Origin: Janthinobacterium sp.
Lineage (GTDB): Bacteria; Pseudomonadota; Gammaproteobacteria; Burkholderiales; Burkholderiaceae_D
Reading direction: 5' to 3'
Length of the DNA stretch: 60,780 nucleotides
Assembly: GCF_009923995.1 (NCBI RefSeq)
Contig: NZ_RFSK01000036.1
Location: 1 to 60,780, forward strand
In this document: positions 37,534 through 47,333 of the stretch, piece after piece
How positions within the stretch are numbered: the stretch's first letter is position 1
How the letters are laid out: every line of letters starts with the position of its first letter
Notes under the pieces: model-generated
The model's input: only the letters and a program-made list of their open reading frames with translations
Databases searched by the model: none
Told to the model about the DNA's origin: nothing
Translations under genes and position numbers: made by a program

Positions 37534-40500
37534 ATGAAGCCTCTCGGCATTAAAGCAAAAGTCGCGCTGGCCACCAGCCTGACCTCGATCGCCATGATCG
37601 CCGTGGTCACCGTGGTGCAGGTCAAGCACATGCGCGACGATTTCACGCAAGTGCTGCTGAGCCAGCAAACGGCGCTGATCGAGCGCACGGCCGAGGAGCT
37701 CGACGACAAGCTGGCCATGCTGCTCGACATCATCACCCAGACGGCGCGCCACCAGCCGCCCGCCCTGATGGCCGACGCCGGCGCATTGCGCGACTACTAC
37801 ACGCAGCGCGCCATGCTGGCCCTGTTCGACGACGTGCTCGTGCTCGATACGCAGGGCAAGGTGGTGGCCAACGTGCCCGAGGTGCAGGGGCGCAACGGCA
37901 CCGACGTGGCCGACCGCGGCTATTTCCAGACCGTCATGCGCACCAGGCAGGCCATGATCACGGAGCCGATGCTGGGCAAGACCAGCCATTTGCCCATCGT
38001 GCAGATGGTCGCCCCTGTGCTGGACAACAACGGCGAGGTGGCCGGCATCGTCATCGGCGTGCTGCGCCTGTACAAGGACAACATGCTGGGGCGTTTGCGC
38101 ACGGCCAAGGTGGGCAAGAGCGGCTATTTTTTCATCCTCACGCGCGAAGCCGTGCCCCGCTACGTGCTGCATCCCGACGCCAGCCGCCTGCTGCAGCCGC
38201 GCGCGGCGGGCGCCAACGTCGTCACCACGCAGCTGCTCAAGGAAGACGGCGAAGGCAGCATGGTCAGCACCAACAGCCGCGGCATCACGGGCGTCAACAG
38301 CTTCAAGCGCTTGAAGTCGGTGAACTGGCTGCTGGCCGCCTCGCTGCCCGTGGCCGATGCCTTCGAACCGTTCGACGGCGTGCTGTCGCGACTGGTGCTG
38401 TGGAGCATCTGCGCCTCGCTGCTGGCCGCGGCCGTGCTGGGCTGGGTCACCGTGCGCCTGCTGTCGCCCCTGGTGCGCCTGCGCGACACGCTGCTGTCGC
38501 TGCGCGCCTCGGGCAAGCGCTTTACCCCCGTGCCGGTGCAGCAGCGCGACGAGATCGGCGAGCTGACGGACGCGTTCAACGGCCTGATGAGCGAGCGCGA
38601 CCGGCTGCAGCAGGAAGTCGAGGCGCGCGCCCTGGAGCTGGAGCAGGAACGCGACCGCGCCGAGGCGGCCAACCGCGCCAAGAGCGACTTCGTGGCCAAC
38701 ATGAGCCATGAAATCCGCACGCCCCTGAACGCCGTGCTGGGCATGGTGTATCTGCTGGGAAATACCAAGCTCAACATCGAACAGCGCAAGTACCTGACCA
38801 TGGTACGCGTGGCGGGGCAGTCCCTGTTGGGCATCCTCAACGATGTGCTCGATTTTTCCAAGATCGAGGCGCGCCGCATGGACTTGTCGCCCGTCGAATT
38901 CGACCTCGACGAGGTCATGAATACGCTGGCCACGACGATGACCATGAACGCGGGCGAGAAAGAGCTGGAACTGGCCATCGCCGTCGAGCCCGACGTGCCG
39001 CGCCGCCTCGTCGGCGACGCCCAGCGCCTGCAGCAAATCCTCGTCAACCTGGCCGGCAATGCCATCAAGTTTACCGAGAGCGGCGAAGTGGTGGTGGCCG
39101 TCAGCCTGGCCGACGGCAGCCAGGAACGGGCCTGGCTGCGCTTCGAGGTGCGCGACACGGGCATCGGCATGACGACCCAGCAGCAGGCCCAGCTGTTCAC
39201 GGCCTTTTCCCAGGGCGACCAGAGCATCACGCGGCGCTTCGGCGGCACGGGCCTGGGCCTGGCCATCAGCAAGCACCTGATCCACATGATGGGCGGCGAA
39301 ATCGCCGTCGCCAGCAGCGAAGGCAAGGGCAGCCGCTTCTGGTTCAGCGTGCCGTTCGAGGTGCTGGCGCAGCCGGCCGAAGCGCGCCGCACGCCCACCC
39401 TGGGACCGCTGCGCCTGCTGGTGGCCGACGACAACCGCACCACGCGCGAACTGATCGTCAAGCTCATCCATGCCTGGGGCTGGAATGCGGACGAGGTGGA
39501 CTCGGGCTTTGCCGCCATCGAGCTGTACCGCGAACGCCTGGCGCAGCAGCAGCCCTACGACGTGGTGCTGGCCGACTGGCACATGCCCGTCATGGATGGC
39601 CTGGCCACGGCCAAGGCCATCCGGCAAGCCGCGTCCGGCCAGCGCCAGCCCATCGTGGTGATGGTCAACGCCTTCGCGCGCAACCACCTGGAAGAAATCT
39701 CCAGCGCGGCCGAGGCCGATGTCGTGCTGATGAAGCCCATCACGGGATCGAGCCTGTTCGATGCCCTGCACCAGGCGCTGATCGCGCAGAACGACGGCGG
39801 CGAACAGCGCATGCTGCACCAGCCGCTGGGCACGGAACTGGCCGGCGTGCACTTCCTGCTGGTGGAAGACAATCATTTGAACCAGGCCGTGGCACGCGGC
39901 ATCCTCGAGCACATGGGCGCCACCCTGGACGTGGTGGGCGACGGCTTGCAGGCCGTGGAACGGCTGCGCATGGAAGCGCTGCGCTACGACATCGTGCTGA
40001 TGGACATGCAGATGCCCGTCATGGACGGTTTCAGCGCCACCCAGCTGATCCGCACGGAGCTGCGCCTGCAGCTGCCCGTGATCGCCATGACGGCCGGCGT
40101 GCTGGCGTCCGAACGCGAACGCTGCATGTCGGCCGGCATTACCGACTTCATCGCCAAGCCCGTCGTGGTGGAGGAAATGATGGAAGTGATCAACCGGCAC
40201 CTGCCCAAGCGGCCGCCCGCGCAGCCGGCCAGCGCCGCACCGCCCGTCGATGACGAGGTGTTTACCATGGCGCCGCTGATGCGCGTGATGGGCCGCGACG
40301 CGAAAGGCCGCGGGGTGCTGCGGCGCATGGTGGAAGATGCGCTGAACAAGGGCATGACGCCCGTGCGCGATGCCGAAACGGCGCTGCAGGCGGGCCGCCA
40401 CAGCGAGGTGGCGCGCATCCTGCACGGCTTGCGCGGCTCCGTGGGCACGCTGGGCACGAAACGCCTGATCCGCGCCGCCTTCGCCACCGAGGAAGCCATC

Positions 40501-40608
40501 GATGCGGGCCGCCACGACGAGGTGCCGGCGCTGCTGTCGGGGGCGGGGGAGGAGCTGGAACTGGCGCTGGCCGCGGCGCGCGAATGGCTGTCCAGGCTGG
40601 AGGATTAG
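37534..40608 (+). CDS. hybrid sensor kinase: Cache-HAMP-HisKA-HATPase-REC-REC-HPt
   Basis: A 1024-residue membrane kinase. A helix at residues ~8-30 and another at ~290-312 enclose a periplasmic Cache-like sensor ([35 protein letters not shown]). Then HAMP, HisKA with phospho-His392 ([17 protein letters not shown]), HATPase ([21 protein letters not shown]), receiver 1 with Asp681 ([13 protein letters not shown]), receiver 2 with Asp824 ([13 protein letters not shown]) and a C-terminal HPt with His964 ([12 protein letters not shown]). All phosphorelay residues are intact. No response regulator gene is adjacent, so the output partner is elsewhere. AAAGGAA sets the start. Confidence 0.92.
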   Translation: MKPLGIKAKVALATSLTSIAMIAVVTVVQVKHMRDDFTQVLLSQQTALIERTAEELDDKLAMLLDIITQTARHQPPALMADAGALRDYYTQRAMLALFDDVLVLDTQGKVVANVPEVQGRNGTDVADRGYFQTVMRTRQAMITEPMLGKTSHLPIVQMVAPVLDNNGEVAGIVIGVLRLYKDNMLGRLRTAKVGKSGYFFILTREAVPRYVLHPDASRLLQPRAAGANVVTTQLLKEDGEGSMVSTNSRGITGVNSFKRLKSVNWLLAASLPVADAFEPFDGVLSRLVLWSICASLLAAAVLGWVTVRLLSPLVRLRDTLLSLRASGKRFTPVPVQQRDEIGELTDAFNGLMSERDRLQQEVEARALELEQERDRAEAANRAKSDFVANMSHEIRTPLNAVLGMVYLLGNTKLNIEQRKYLTMVRVAGQSLLGILNDVLDFSKIEARRMDLSPVEFDLDEVMNTLATTMTMNAGEKELELAIAVEPDVPRRLVGDAQRLQQILVNLAGNAIKFTESGEVVVAVSLADGSQERAWLRFEVRDTGIGMTTQQQAQLFTAFSQGDQSITRRFGGTGLGLAISKHLIHMMGGEIAVASSEGKGSRFWFSVPFEVLAQPAEARRTPTLGPLRLLVADDNRTTRELIVKLIHAWGWNADEVDSGFAAIELYRERLAQQQPYDVVLADWHMPVMDGLATAKAIRQAASGQRQPIVVMVNAFARNHLEEISSAAEADVVLMKPITGSSLFDALHQALIAQNDGGEQRMLHQPLGTELAGVHFLLVEDNHLNQAVARGILEHMGATLDVVGDGLQAVERLRMEALRYDIVLMDMQMPVMDGFSATQLIRTELRLQLPVIAMTAGVLASERERCMSAGITDFIAKPVVVEEMMEVINRHLPKRPPAQPASAAPPVDDEVFTMAPLMRVMGRDAKGRGVLRRMVEDALNKGMTPVRDAETALQAGRHSEVARILHGLRGSVGTLGTKRLIRAAFATEEAIDAGRHDEVPALLSGAGEELELALAAAREWLSRLED

Positions 40609-40623
40609 GCCTGCAACGTAAGG

Positions 40624-40654
40624 CCGGGGTCAGACCCATCGGGTCTGACCCCGG
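40624..40654. repeat. perfect 14-bp palindromic hairpin containing GGGGTCAGACCC
   Basis: CCGGGGTCAGACCC (40624-40637), loop ATC, GGGTCTGACCCCGG (40641-40654). It lies between the ends of convergent genes. The GGGGTCAGACCC core is familiar to me as a dispersed extragenic repeat in Oxalobacteraceae and relatives; here it may also end transcription from both sides. Confidence 0.65.
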
Positions 40655-40675
40655 AACTTTGCTCAGCGTCGCCGT

Positions 40676-41500
40676 TTACGCGGGCACGCCCAGGATCACG
40701 CTGGACGCCTTGAAGATGGCCGTCACGCTGCTGCCGATGGCGATGCCCAGGTCGGCGCTGCTCTGGTTCGTGATGATGGCGGCAATCGTGCCGCCGCGGG
40801 GCAGGTCCAGCACCACTTCCGTGTTGACGGCGCCCGTCTGCACGCGCGTGACGGTGCCGGCCAATTGGTTGCGCGCCGAAAAGCGCGCGCCTGCGCTGTC
40901 GGCCACGAGGATGATGGACGAGGCCTTGATCAGCGCAAACGCTTCCGCGCCCGGCGCCAGGCCCAGGCTGGCGCTGCTGCCCTGCGTGACGACGGCAACG
41001 ATCTGCTGGCCGCCCGGCAATTCCAGGGTGACTTCATCGTTGACGGCACCCTGTTTCAGTTCAGTAACCTTGCCCAGGAATTGATTGCGTGCGGTGGTTT
41101 TCATGGCCATTCTCCGTATGAGTAAAAGATCGTCGGCGATGCCTTCCGCCTGGCTGCCCAGCTGGCGCAGGTAGCGGGCATGCTCACGCTCGATGATACG
41201 GAAATTGTCGACCAGCTGGCGTCCCCGTTGCGTCAGCCGCGTGCCGCCGCCGCCCTTGCCGCCCGTCAGGCGCTCGACCAGCGGTTCGCCGGCCAGGTTG
41301 TTCATGGCGTCGATGGCGTCCCAGGCCGCCTTGTAGCTCATCTTGACGAGCTTGGCCGCCTGCGTGATGGAGCCGCACTCGGCGATGGCGCCCAGCAATT
41401 CCACGCGCCCGGCCCCTCCCAGGTGCTCGCCGCCCACCGTCATCCATACCGAGCCCTGCAGGCCGATTTCCGCTGTCGCCGATTTATCCAATGCGTTCAC
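40676..41500 (-). CDS. modE: molybdate-responsive regulator ModE
   Basis: A ~274-residue protein with an N-terminal winged helix (GRVELLGAIAECGSITQAAK, MSYKAAWDAIDAMNNL) and two C-terminal TOBE/Mop domains (ARNQFLGKVTELKQGAVNDE and ARNQLAGTVTRVQTGAVNTE) that bind molybdate. It represses molybdate uptake genes when molybdenum is plentiful. I favour the GTG at 41500 (reading VNALDKSATA), which overlaps the end of modC by 17 bases; the frame runs further upstream without conserved content. Its own operator upstream of modA makes an autoregulatory loop. Confidence 0.93.
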   Translation of the reverse strand: MNALDKSATAEIGLQGSVWMTVGGEHLGGAGRVELLGAIAECGSITQAAKLVKMSYKAAWDAIDAMNNLAGEPLVERLTGGKGGGGTRLTQRGRQLVDNFRIIEREHARYLRQLGSQAEGIADDLLLIRRMAMKTTARNQFLGKVTELKQGAVNDEVTLELPGGQQIVAVVTQGSSASLGLAPGAEAFALIKASSIILVADSAGARFSARNQLAGTVTRVQTGAVNTEVVLDLPRGGTIAAIITNQSSADLGIAIGSSVTAIFKASSVILGVPA

Positions 41501-42194
41501 CCAATGCCGTATTTTCTTCCATGCTGTCAATTTGTCCGTCGCGCAAGTAAAGCACATGTTCGCCCAGGATGCGCGCATCTTCCGGATCATGTGTGATCAG
41601 GATCATGGGCACGTCCAGGCGCTGCTGCCACTGGCTCAGTTCCAGGCGCATTTTGACACGCAGGGCGGGATCGAGGGCGGCAAACGGCTCGTCGAGCAGC
41701 AGCGCGGCCGGCTCGGCCACGAGTGCCCTTGCCAGCGCCACCCTTTGGCGCTGGCCGCCGGACAACTCGTCGGGGAACTGGTGCGCCAGCTCCTGCAGGT
41801 GAAACGCATCGAGCCAGTGGTCGACCTTCTGCAGTTTTTCGCGCGCGCGGGGGTTGAACCAGCCCCGCGCCAGGCCGAAGCCCACGTTCTGGCGCACCGT
41901 CAGGTGCGGGAACAGGGCGTAGTCCTGGAACAGGTAGGCCACGTTGCGCTGCTGCGGCGGCAAATTGATGCCGGCGGCCGAATCGAACAGGGTGCGCCCA
42001 TTGAGGCGGATATGGCCGGCGTCCGGGGTAAAGAGTCCGGCAATGGCTTTCAGGGTCATGCTCTTGCCGGCCCCGGACGGGCCATACACGGCGATGCGCT
42101 GGCTGTGCGACGTGCATTGCACGTGCATGTCGAAACGGCGTTTGCCGGAGCGCAAGGTGGCGCGAAGGTCGAGGTCGAGTTGCATGGGCGTCAT
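41484..42194 (-). CDS. modC: molybdate ABC transporter ATP-binding protein
   Basis: A 236-residue ATPase: Walker A YGPSGAGKSMTLKAI, Q-loop LFQDYALFPHLTV, signature DELSGGQRQRVALARAL, Walker B AALLLDEPFAALDP and H-loop ILITHDPEDA. It is shorter than E. coli ModC (~350), because the C-terminal molybdate-binding TOBE domain is missing; the sensing role is left to ModE. Start ATG at 42194 overlaps the modB stop (ATGA). Confidence 0.93.
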   Translation of the reverse strand: MTPMQLDLDLRATLRSGKRRFDMHVQCTSHSQRIAVYGPSGAGKSMTLKAIAGLFTPDAGHIRLNGRTLFDSAAGINLPPQQRNVAYLFQDYALFPHLTVRQNVGFGLARGWFNPRAREKLQKVDHWLDAFHLQELAHQFPDELSGGQRQRVALARALVAEPAALLLDEPFAALDPALRVKMRLELSQWQQRLDVPMILITHDPEDARILGEHVLYLRDGQIDSMEENTALGERIG

Positions 42195-42862
42195 TTGTGA
42201 ACGATGCGCCCGGGCGCCAGGCGGCCAGCCGACAGCAGCACCACGATACACACGATGGAGGTGATCAGCACGAGGGTGTTGGCGACGTCGTCCTGGCCCG
42301 CCTGCACGGCTTCATACACGGCCACGGACAGGGTCTGCGTCTTGCCGGGAATGCTGCCGGCCACCATCAGGGTGGCGCCGAACTCGCCCAGCGCGCGCAC
42401 GAAGCCCAGCAGCACGCCGGCGAGGATGCCGCGCCAGGCCAGCGGCAGGGTCACGCGGAAGAAAATCGCCATTTCCGAGATGCCCAGCACGCGGGCGGCC
42501 TGTTCCAGCTGGCCGTCGACGGCCTCGAAGGCGGCGCGCGCGGGCTTGAAGACGAGGGGAAAGGCGACCACCGTGGAAGCGATGACGGCGCCCTGCCACG
42601 TAAAGATCAGGTTGATGCCGAAGTTGTCCTGCAGCCAGATGCCGAGGGTGCCGCGGCGGCCCAGCAGCACCAGCAGGTAATAGCCGAGCACGGTGGGCGG
42701 CATCACCATGGGCAGGGTCAGGAGGGCGTCGAGCAGCTCGCGCCCGGGAAAGCGAGTGCGCGCCAGGAGATAGCCCGTACCGATGCCGAGCAGCAAATTG
42801 AGCGCCGTGGCCCACGCCGCCACCTTCAGCGACAGGGCCAGCGCGGTCCAGGCAATATCCAT
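42191..42862 (-). CDS. modB: molybdate ABC transporter permease
   Basis: A 223-residue permease with five helices; the EAA loop is EQAARVLGISEMAIFFRVTLP, and VRALGEFGATLMVAGSIPGKTQT is typical ModB. The start MDIAWTALALSLKVA lies 15 bases after modA. It forms the membrane channel with ModC and receives molybdate from ModA. Confidence 0.95.
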   Translation of the reverse strand: MDIAWTALALSLKVAAWATALNLLLGIGTGYLLARTRFPGRELLDALLTLPMVMPPTVLGYYLLVLLGRRGTLGIWLQDNFGINLIFTWQGAVIASTVVAFPLVFKPARAAFEAVDGQLEQAARVLGISEMAIFFRVTLPLAWRGILAGVLLGFVRALGEFGATLMVAGSIPGKTQTLSVAVYEAVQAGQDDVANTLVLITSIVCIVVLLSAGRLAPGRIVHK

Positions 42863-42877
42863 GCGGGCGCGGTGGCG

Positions 42878-43636
42878 TTAGGGTTTCTTGAAGCCGTACT
42901 TGGCCAGGATGGCTTGCGCCGGCGCCGTCTGCAGGTAGCTGACGAAACGCTTCGCTTCGGCCTGGTTGGCGCTGTCCTTGATGGTGGCGATCGGGTACAG
43001 CACGGGCGCCTCCAGCGGCACTTCCAGCACCACGTTGACTTTATCCTTCATGATGGCCGCGTCGGTGCCATACACGAAGCCCGCATCGACTTCGCCGCGC
43101 GCCACGTAATCGAGCGACTGGCGCACGTTCTGCGTGCTGATGGCTTTCGACTGCACGGCGTCCCACAGTTTCGCCTTCTTCAGCGCGCCTTCCGAATAGC
43201 GGCCGACGGGCACGCTGGCCGGATTGGCGATGGCCACGCGGGTCACGCCCTTCTGCGTCAGGTCGGCCAGCGCCTTGATGCCCAGCTTGCTGTCATGCGG
43301 CACGATCAGCACCAGGCTGTTGCTGACGAAGTCGTGACGGTCGGCCGGCAGCACCAGGCCCTGCTTTTGCGCCGCATCCATGGTTTCCTGGTCGGCCGAG
43401 GCAAACACGTCGACGGGCGCGCCCTTGACGATCTGCTGCAGCAGCACGCCCGAGGCGGCGAAGTTCAGGGACACCTTGCTGCCCGGATACTGCGCCTCAT
43501 AGCCCTGCGCCGCATCCTTGAACGCATTCGTCAGGCTGGCCGCGGCCGACACCACCACTTCGCCGGCAAGGGCGGACGAGGCGGCGATGGCGAGGAGGGC
43601 GGTGCCGAGGAGCTTGGCGAGGGAAGTGAGGCGCAT
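42878..43636 (-). CDS. modA: periplasmic molybdate-binding protein
   Basis: A 252-residue binding protein with signal peptide (LLGTALLAIAASSALAGE). Ligand-contact segments are VSAAASLTNAFKDAA, NFAASGVLLQQI, DVFASADQETMD and VYGTDAAI, as in ModA. The start at 43636 (MRLTSLAKLL) gives the proper signal sequence. A ModE operator lies 33-56 bases upstream. Confidence 0.95.
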   Translation of the reverse strand: MRLTSLAKLLGTALLAIAASSALAGEVVVSAAASLTNAFKDAAQGYEAQYPGSKVSLNFAASGVLLQQIVKGAPVDVFASADQETMDAAQKQGLVLPADRHDFVSNSLVLIVPHDSKLGIKALADLTQKGVTRVAIANPASVPVGRYSEGALKKAKLWDAVQSKAISTQNVRQSLDYVARGEVDAGFVYGTDAAIMKDKVNVVLEVPLEAPVLYPIATIKDSANQAEAKRFVSYLQTAPAQAILAKYGFKKP

Positions 43637-43668
43637 GGTCGTATCCTTAAAGAGAAGAGAACAAGGAC

Positions 43669-43692
43669 CGTAATATACACTGAGATATAGCG
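43669..43692 (-). promoter_or_regulatory. ModE operator upstream of modABC-modE
   Basis: Minus strand: CGCTATAT-ctcagtg-TATATTACG, very close to the E. coli operator pattern CGNTATAT-N6/7-ATATAACG. It is positioned 33 bases before the modA ATG, over the likely promoter. Confidence 0.85.
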
Positions 43693-44322
43693 TTCTGCCA
43701 TGGCGCAAGTCAAACAATCGGGATTTGAGAAATATGAAATTATCGGGGAAAAACCATCGATGAGCTTGCCGTCAGTACCATCGAGGAAAAGTGGTGGTGT
43801 CGTTCATGACCACATGGTTTCTATATTATCTGAAGATATTTCCAAATCTCAAAGGCATCCAGCAAGTGGCGAGCAAGGACAAGTAGTGATCATTGCCATT
43901 GACACCAAGGAACGTGTCGTGTTTACGCAAGTTCAACTATGCGCTCAGCATTTCCACATTGAGAATGAACTTCAACTCGGGGAAGCAACGCGCAGAAGCG
44001 TATAAGGTGAGTGGCATTCAGCCACATTTGTTCATCCCCGGCAGCGATGCCCACATCCAGAGCATCTCTAGGGGAGTGCGGTGAATAATCGCTCAACCTC
44101 ATTATGGAAAACGTCAATGTAGCCATTAATATGGCAGTGGAGGGCTAAAATAATTAACCGTTTGGAATTACTGCAAGAGATTACTAAAGCATGGACTTAT
44201 ATCTAGAAAGTCTTGCGCTCACTTTCTTCGACGGTGCGTGAGCAAAAATTGGTAAATAAATACATTACGATGAAAAAAGATTTTCTATTTTTTTATGAAA
44301 CCTGCTGCAGCCCAATCTGCAG
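43693..44322. other. 630-base stretch without a convincing gene; possible degraded mobile DNA
   Basis: Base composition falls steadily from the mod operon toward the AT-rich OLD gene. Short open frames exist (for example 43700-44005, starting MAQVKQSGFEKYE, and 43893-44084), but none has a ribosome site or recognisable domain. GFEKYE resembles the N-terminus of some IS5-family transposases, too weakly to call. I see no tRNA, terminator or clear repeat here. Confidence 0.4.
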
Positions 44323-46125
44323 CTATACCTTTAAATCCCTTTCAATAATATTATTTAAAAAATTACCCAGAGGCTGCAAATATAATGGATTATTATTCAA
44401 CAACCAAATTACAATTTTTGGTGTATGGCTAGTTTTTCTGAAAATATGTCTGGCAGATGAAATTTTTGTAAAAACTTCTGCTAATTTATCGGCAGCATTT
44501 TTTTCCTTATTGGCTTCATCCATAATAATATTTTTTACCATTTCCTCATTACATTTTTCGCCCAAATCTAATAGGACAGAAGCAATTGCAGTAGGATCTA
44601 AAACATAATCTTCAAGCATTGTTTTTTCCAGAAATCGAAGAATTCCAGAAGATTCATTTTCTATTTTTTCACATTCCGCCGAAGTTTTGTTTTCGCGATC
44701 TAACAAAATTCCCACCATTGGAGGAACCAATGCCGATGAAGAACTTAAACGTTTATATATTTTTGCCACCTCCGCAGCTGATATGCCCTTTTTCTTATCA
44801 AAAGTACCAGTATGTTCTACCCTAAGTACCGCAGTCCCTGCTGCTAGCTGGGGACAAAAGAACTGCAATAGTTCGGGAATCACTAACTCTTCAGTCTGTC
44901 CTTCTACCCATAATACACGGTCTCGACCATGTAAATCCGTCATGCGAATACCCAAATCTGATAGCTCAACTCGAAGATCTGCAACACCGATACCTGGGAC
45001 TTGTCGAACAGTAGTTTGTCCGGTGAAAGATGAAAACATAGTTACCCACGTAGGTTTAATAGCTGTTAGTACCTCGGCGGAATGAGCTGTAAGAATATAT
45101 TGATGATTCTTTCCTTCTGCCGCTAATATCTGCAATAGTTCTCGCAGAGCTCTAGGGTGTAGAAACGAATTTGGTTCGTCAATTGCAATAACTTGTGGCC
45201 GTCTCGCTGTTTTTACGACGTAAAGTATAGCAAGCACATTGCCAATACCTGTTCCCATTTGATGAAGCGGTATTGCTAGGTCATCACGACGATCTTGAGG
45301 TTTGCATGGAAGACACTCAATTCCCCATTGATTATTATCAACGATGGGAGCTTGCACCCAATTTATAGATGGAAAAATACGGTTCACCCAAGCACACAAT
45401 TCGCTATGTCCGTGCGCATCGCTAGCTTGTAGCTGACTTAAGCAGAATGCTAAATTGTTCGCATCCGGTGCAAGAGCAACGGGTAAGTTAGTAAAACCAG
45501 ATTTACCTGTTGAATTTCTTTGTGCCGAAAATCGATAAAAAAATCTTTTAAATATTTCATTGAATTTCAGAGGAACAGGGTGCCCTGTAAAATTTACTAC
45601 TCGACAAATTGGAAAGTCATTTTTCCCAGAAGAGTAAGTTAATTGCAAAACATGTGTACTTGCTTGTTGATTGTAAGCAACATTAGACGACAAACCAAAT
45701 GTCGTTTTAACTGAAATTTGCAAATAATCACGGAAATCTAAGTTAATAACAATTTCAGGACTACCGGATATTAATCGAAAGGCTCCTTCGGCATGATCCA
45801 TTCCGAGAATCCTATCTTTAAAGTCAATAGGGATTGGTATCATTACTTCATCGCCACAAAGCTCCCTCAATTCAGAAATCGAAGTTTCTATAGAAACTTG
45901 TAGGCTACTATGCACACGGGACTCTAGAACTGCTCCGTACGTAGGCAAACTTAAAGACGAACGATGTGGCACTGATCGTCCTTGCACTAAGTCCAACGCT
46001 TCAAGCAATGTTGTTTTTCCAGAATTGTTCGCACCAAGAAATAAGTTAAAGCCTTCCCCTATTTCAACTTTTCTTCTCTCATAAAAAGATTTATAATTTT
46101 CGATAAAAATTGATTTAAGTTGCAT
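44323..46125 (-). CDS. OLD-family AAA ATPase with C-terminal Toprim nuclease domain
   Basis: A 600-residue protein. Residues 1-60 hold an SMC/ABC-like ATPase start (FIENYKSFYERRKVEIGEGF) with Walker A GANNSGKTT (31-39). The signature-like HQMGTGIGNVLAIL is at 288-301, Walker B QVIAIDEPNSFLHP at 311-324 and the H-loop LTAHSAEVL at 345-353. The Toprim-like part has VLWVEGQTEELVI (Glu408 and Glu412 region), LLDRE (474-478) and EDYVLDPTAI. This architecture is the OLD (overcoming lysogenization defect) nuclease family, many of which defend against phage. The gene is far richer in A+T than its neighbours, indicating acquisition. No partner helicase (GajB) or separate Toprim protein is adjacent. 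Confidence 0.85.
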   Translation of the reverse strand: MQLKSIFIENYKSFYERRKVEIGEGFNLFLGANNSGKTTLLEALDLVQGRSVPHRSSLSLPTYGAVLESRVHSSLQVSIETSISELRELCGDEVMIPIPIDFKDRILGMDHAEGAFRLISGSPEIVINLDFRDYLQISVKTTFGLSSNVAYNQQASTHVLQLTYSSGKNDFPICRVVNFTGHPVPLKFNEIFKRFFYRFSAQRNSTGKSGFTNLPVALAPDANNLAFCLSQLQASDAHGHSELCAWVNRIFPSINWVQAPIVDNNQWGIECLPCKPQDRRDDLAIPLHQMGTGIGNVLAILYVVKTARRPQVIAIDEPNSFLHPRALRELLQILAAEGKNHQYILTAHSAEVLTAIKPTWVTMFSSFTGQTTVRQVPGIGVADLRVELSDLGIRMTDLHGRDRVLWVEGQTEELVIPELLQFFCPQLAAGTAVLRVEHTGTFDKKKGISAAEVAKIYKRLSSSSALVPPMVGILLDRENKTSAECEKIENESSGILRFLEKTMLEDYVLDPTAIASVLLDLGEKCNEEMVKNIIMDEANKEKNAADKLAEVFTKISSARHIFRKTSHTPKIVIWLLNNNPLYLQPLGNFLNNIIERDLKV

Positions 46126-46157
46126 ATGTTTAAATTTTTAGAAAAATAGCATCATTG

Positions 46158-46163
46158 ATTATA
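46158..46163 (-). promoter_or_regulatory. TATAAT -10 element of the OLD gene
   Basis: A perfect minus-strand TATAAT 33 bases before the ATG, within a very AT-rich 194-base gap (46126-46319) that otherwise shows only A/T runs. The -35 is poor. Confidence 0.4.
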
Positions 46164-46319
46164 AATTTTTTTGGAATAAAAATTCATACCTCAAAATTTA
46201 ATAATCTCAATTAATAAAATTGAAAAATCTTAGATGAATTCATTAACAGCAAAATATTTCATAAAACAGTATTGGAAAGCAATTTTATTGCATTTATCCG
46301 GCTAAAAATCTAAAATAAT

Positions 46320-47333
46320 TTAAGACATTGATGTCGGCATGTCCTGTCCCTCATCCCTGCGCGCATAGCGCTGCGCGATCACGGCGCAGATCATCAACTG
46401 AATCTGATGGAACAGCATCAGCGGCAGGATCACCATGCCCAGCGAGTGGGTGGCGAACAGCACCTTGGCCATGGGCACGCCGCTGGCCAGGCTTTTCTTC
46501 GAGCCGCAGAAGACGATGGCGATCTCGTCTTCCTTGGAAAAGCCCAGGCGGCGGCTGATGAATGTCATCAGGCCCAGCACCAGCGCCAGCAGCACGATGC
46601 TGAACACGCCCAGGGCCACCAGGGTTTCCACCGAAATCGTGTGCCACAGACCTTCGCTGACGGCTTCGCTGAAGGCCGTGTAGACCACCAGCAGGATCGA
46701 GCCCTGGTCGACGAATTTCAGCATGGCCTTATGGCGGTCCACCCAGCGGCCGATCCAGCGGCGCAGGAACTGGCCGGCGAGGAAAGGCAGCAGCAGCTGC
46801 ATGACGATGGACAGCACGGCATCGACCGAGGACTTGCTTTCCGCGCCTTTCGCCACCAGCAAGCCGACGAGAATCGGCGCGAGGAAGATGCCGATGAAAT
46901 TCGAGGCCGAGGCGCTGCAGATGGCGGCCGGCACGTTGCCGCGCGCCATGGCCGTCAAGGCGATCGACGATTGCACGGTCGAGGGCAGGGCGCACAGGAA
47001 CAGGATGCCCACGTACAGGTCGGGCGTGAGGAAGGTCAGCGCCAGCGGGCGCAGGGCCAGGCCCAGCAGGGGGAACAGGACAAAGGTGCTGACCAGTACC
47101 AGCAAGTGCAAGCGCCAGTGCATGATGCCGGCCACCACGGCTTCGCGCGACAGCTTGGCGCCATGCAGGAAGAACAGGGCGCCGATGGCAACGGTGGTGA
47201 TATTGCCGAAGACCACGGCCGTCTGGCCCGTGCAGGGCAGGAAACTGGCCAGTGCCACGGTGACGAGCAGGGCGATGGTGAAATTATCGGGTTTCAGATT
47301 GCGCAGCAGGGCAGCGGGAGAGAAAGAAGACAT
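46320..47333 (-). CDS. bile acid:sodium symporter-like transporter (SBF-like)
   Basis: A 337-residue protein with about ten helices. FLHGAKLSREAVVAGIMHWR, CALPSTVQSSIALTAMARGN and FCGSKKSLASGVPMAKVLF are typical of the SBF-like family (PF13593), including the crossed-helix motif region. Substrate unknown; relatives carry bile acids, organic anions or sulfur compounds with Na+. GC content returns to normal at this gene, marking the end of the AT-rich island. Confidence 0.87.
   Translation of the reverse strand: MSSFSPAALLRNLKPDNFTIALLVTVALASFLPCTGQTAVVFGNITTVAIGALFFLHGAKLSREAVVAGIMHWRLHLLVLVSTFVLFPLLGLALRPLALTFLTPDLYVGILFLCALPSTVQSSIALTAMARGNVPAAICSASASNFIGIFLAPILVGLLVAKGAESKSSVDAVLSIVMQLLLPFLAGQFLRRWIGRWVDRHKAMLKFVDQGSILLVVYTAFSEAVSEGLWHTISVETLVALGVFSIVLLALVLGLMTFISRRLGFSKEDEIAIVFCGSKKSLASGVPMAKVLFATHSLGMVILPLMLFHQIQLMICAVIAQRYARRDEGQDMPTSMS

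Noticed and set aside
37522..40515. A ~1000-codon minus-strand frame opposite the hybrid kinase
   Set aside because: Composition is His/Gln/Ala/Arg-rich without motifs; the plus strand has a complete seven-domain kinase.
43637..43699. Molybdenum-cofactor riboswitch upstream of modA
   Set aside because: The gap is too short for that RNA and is fully explained by the ModE operator.
43700..44005. Possible IS5-family transposase remnant (GFEKYE near the N-terminus)
   Set aside because: Only six to eight residues look similar, there is no DDE domain, no inverted repeats and no target duplication.
44323..46125. Complete Gabija, PARIS or retron-type defence operon
   Set aside because: No UvrD-like helicase, separate Toprim protein, reverse transcriptase or HNH partner lies beside the OLD gene; neighbours are modA and a symporter.
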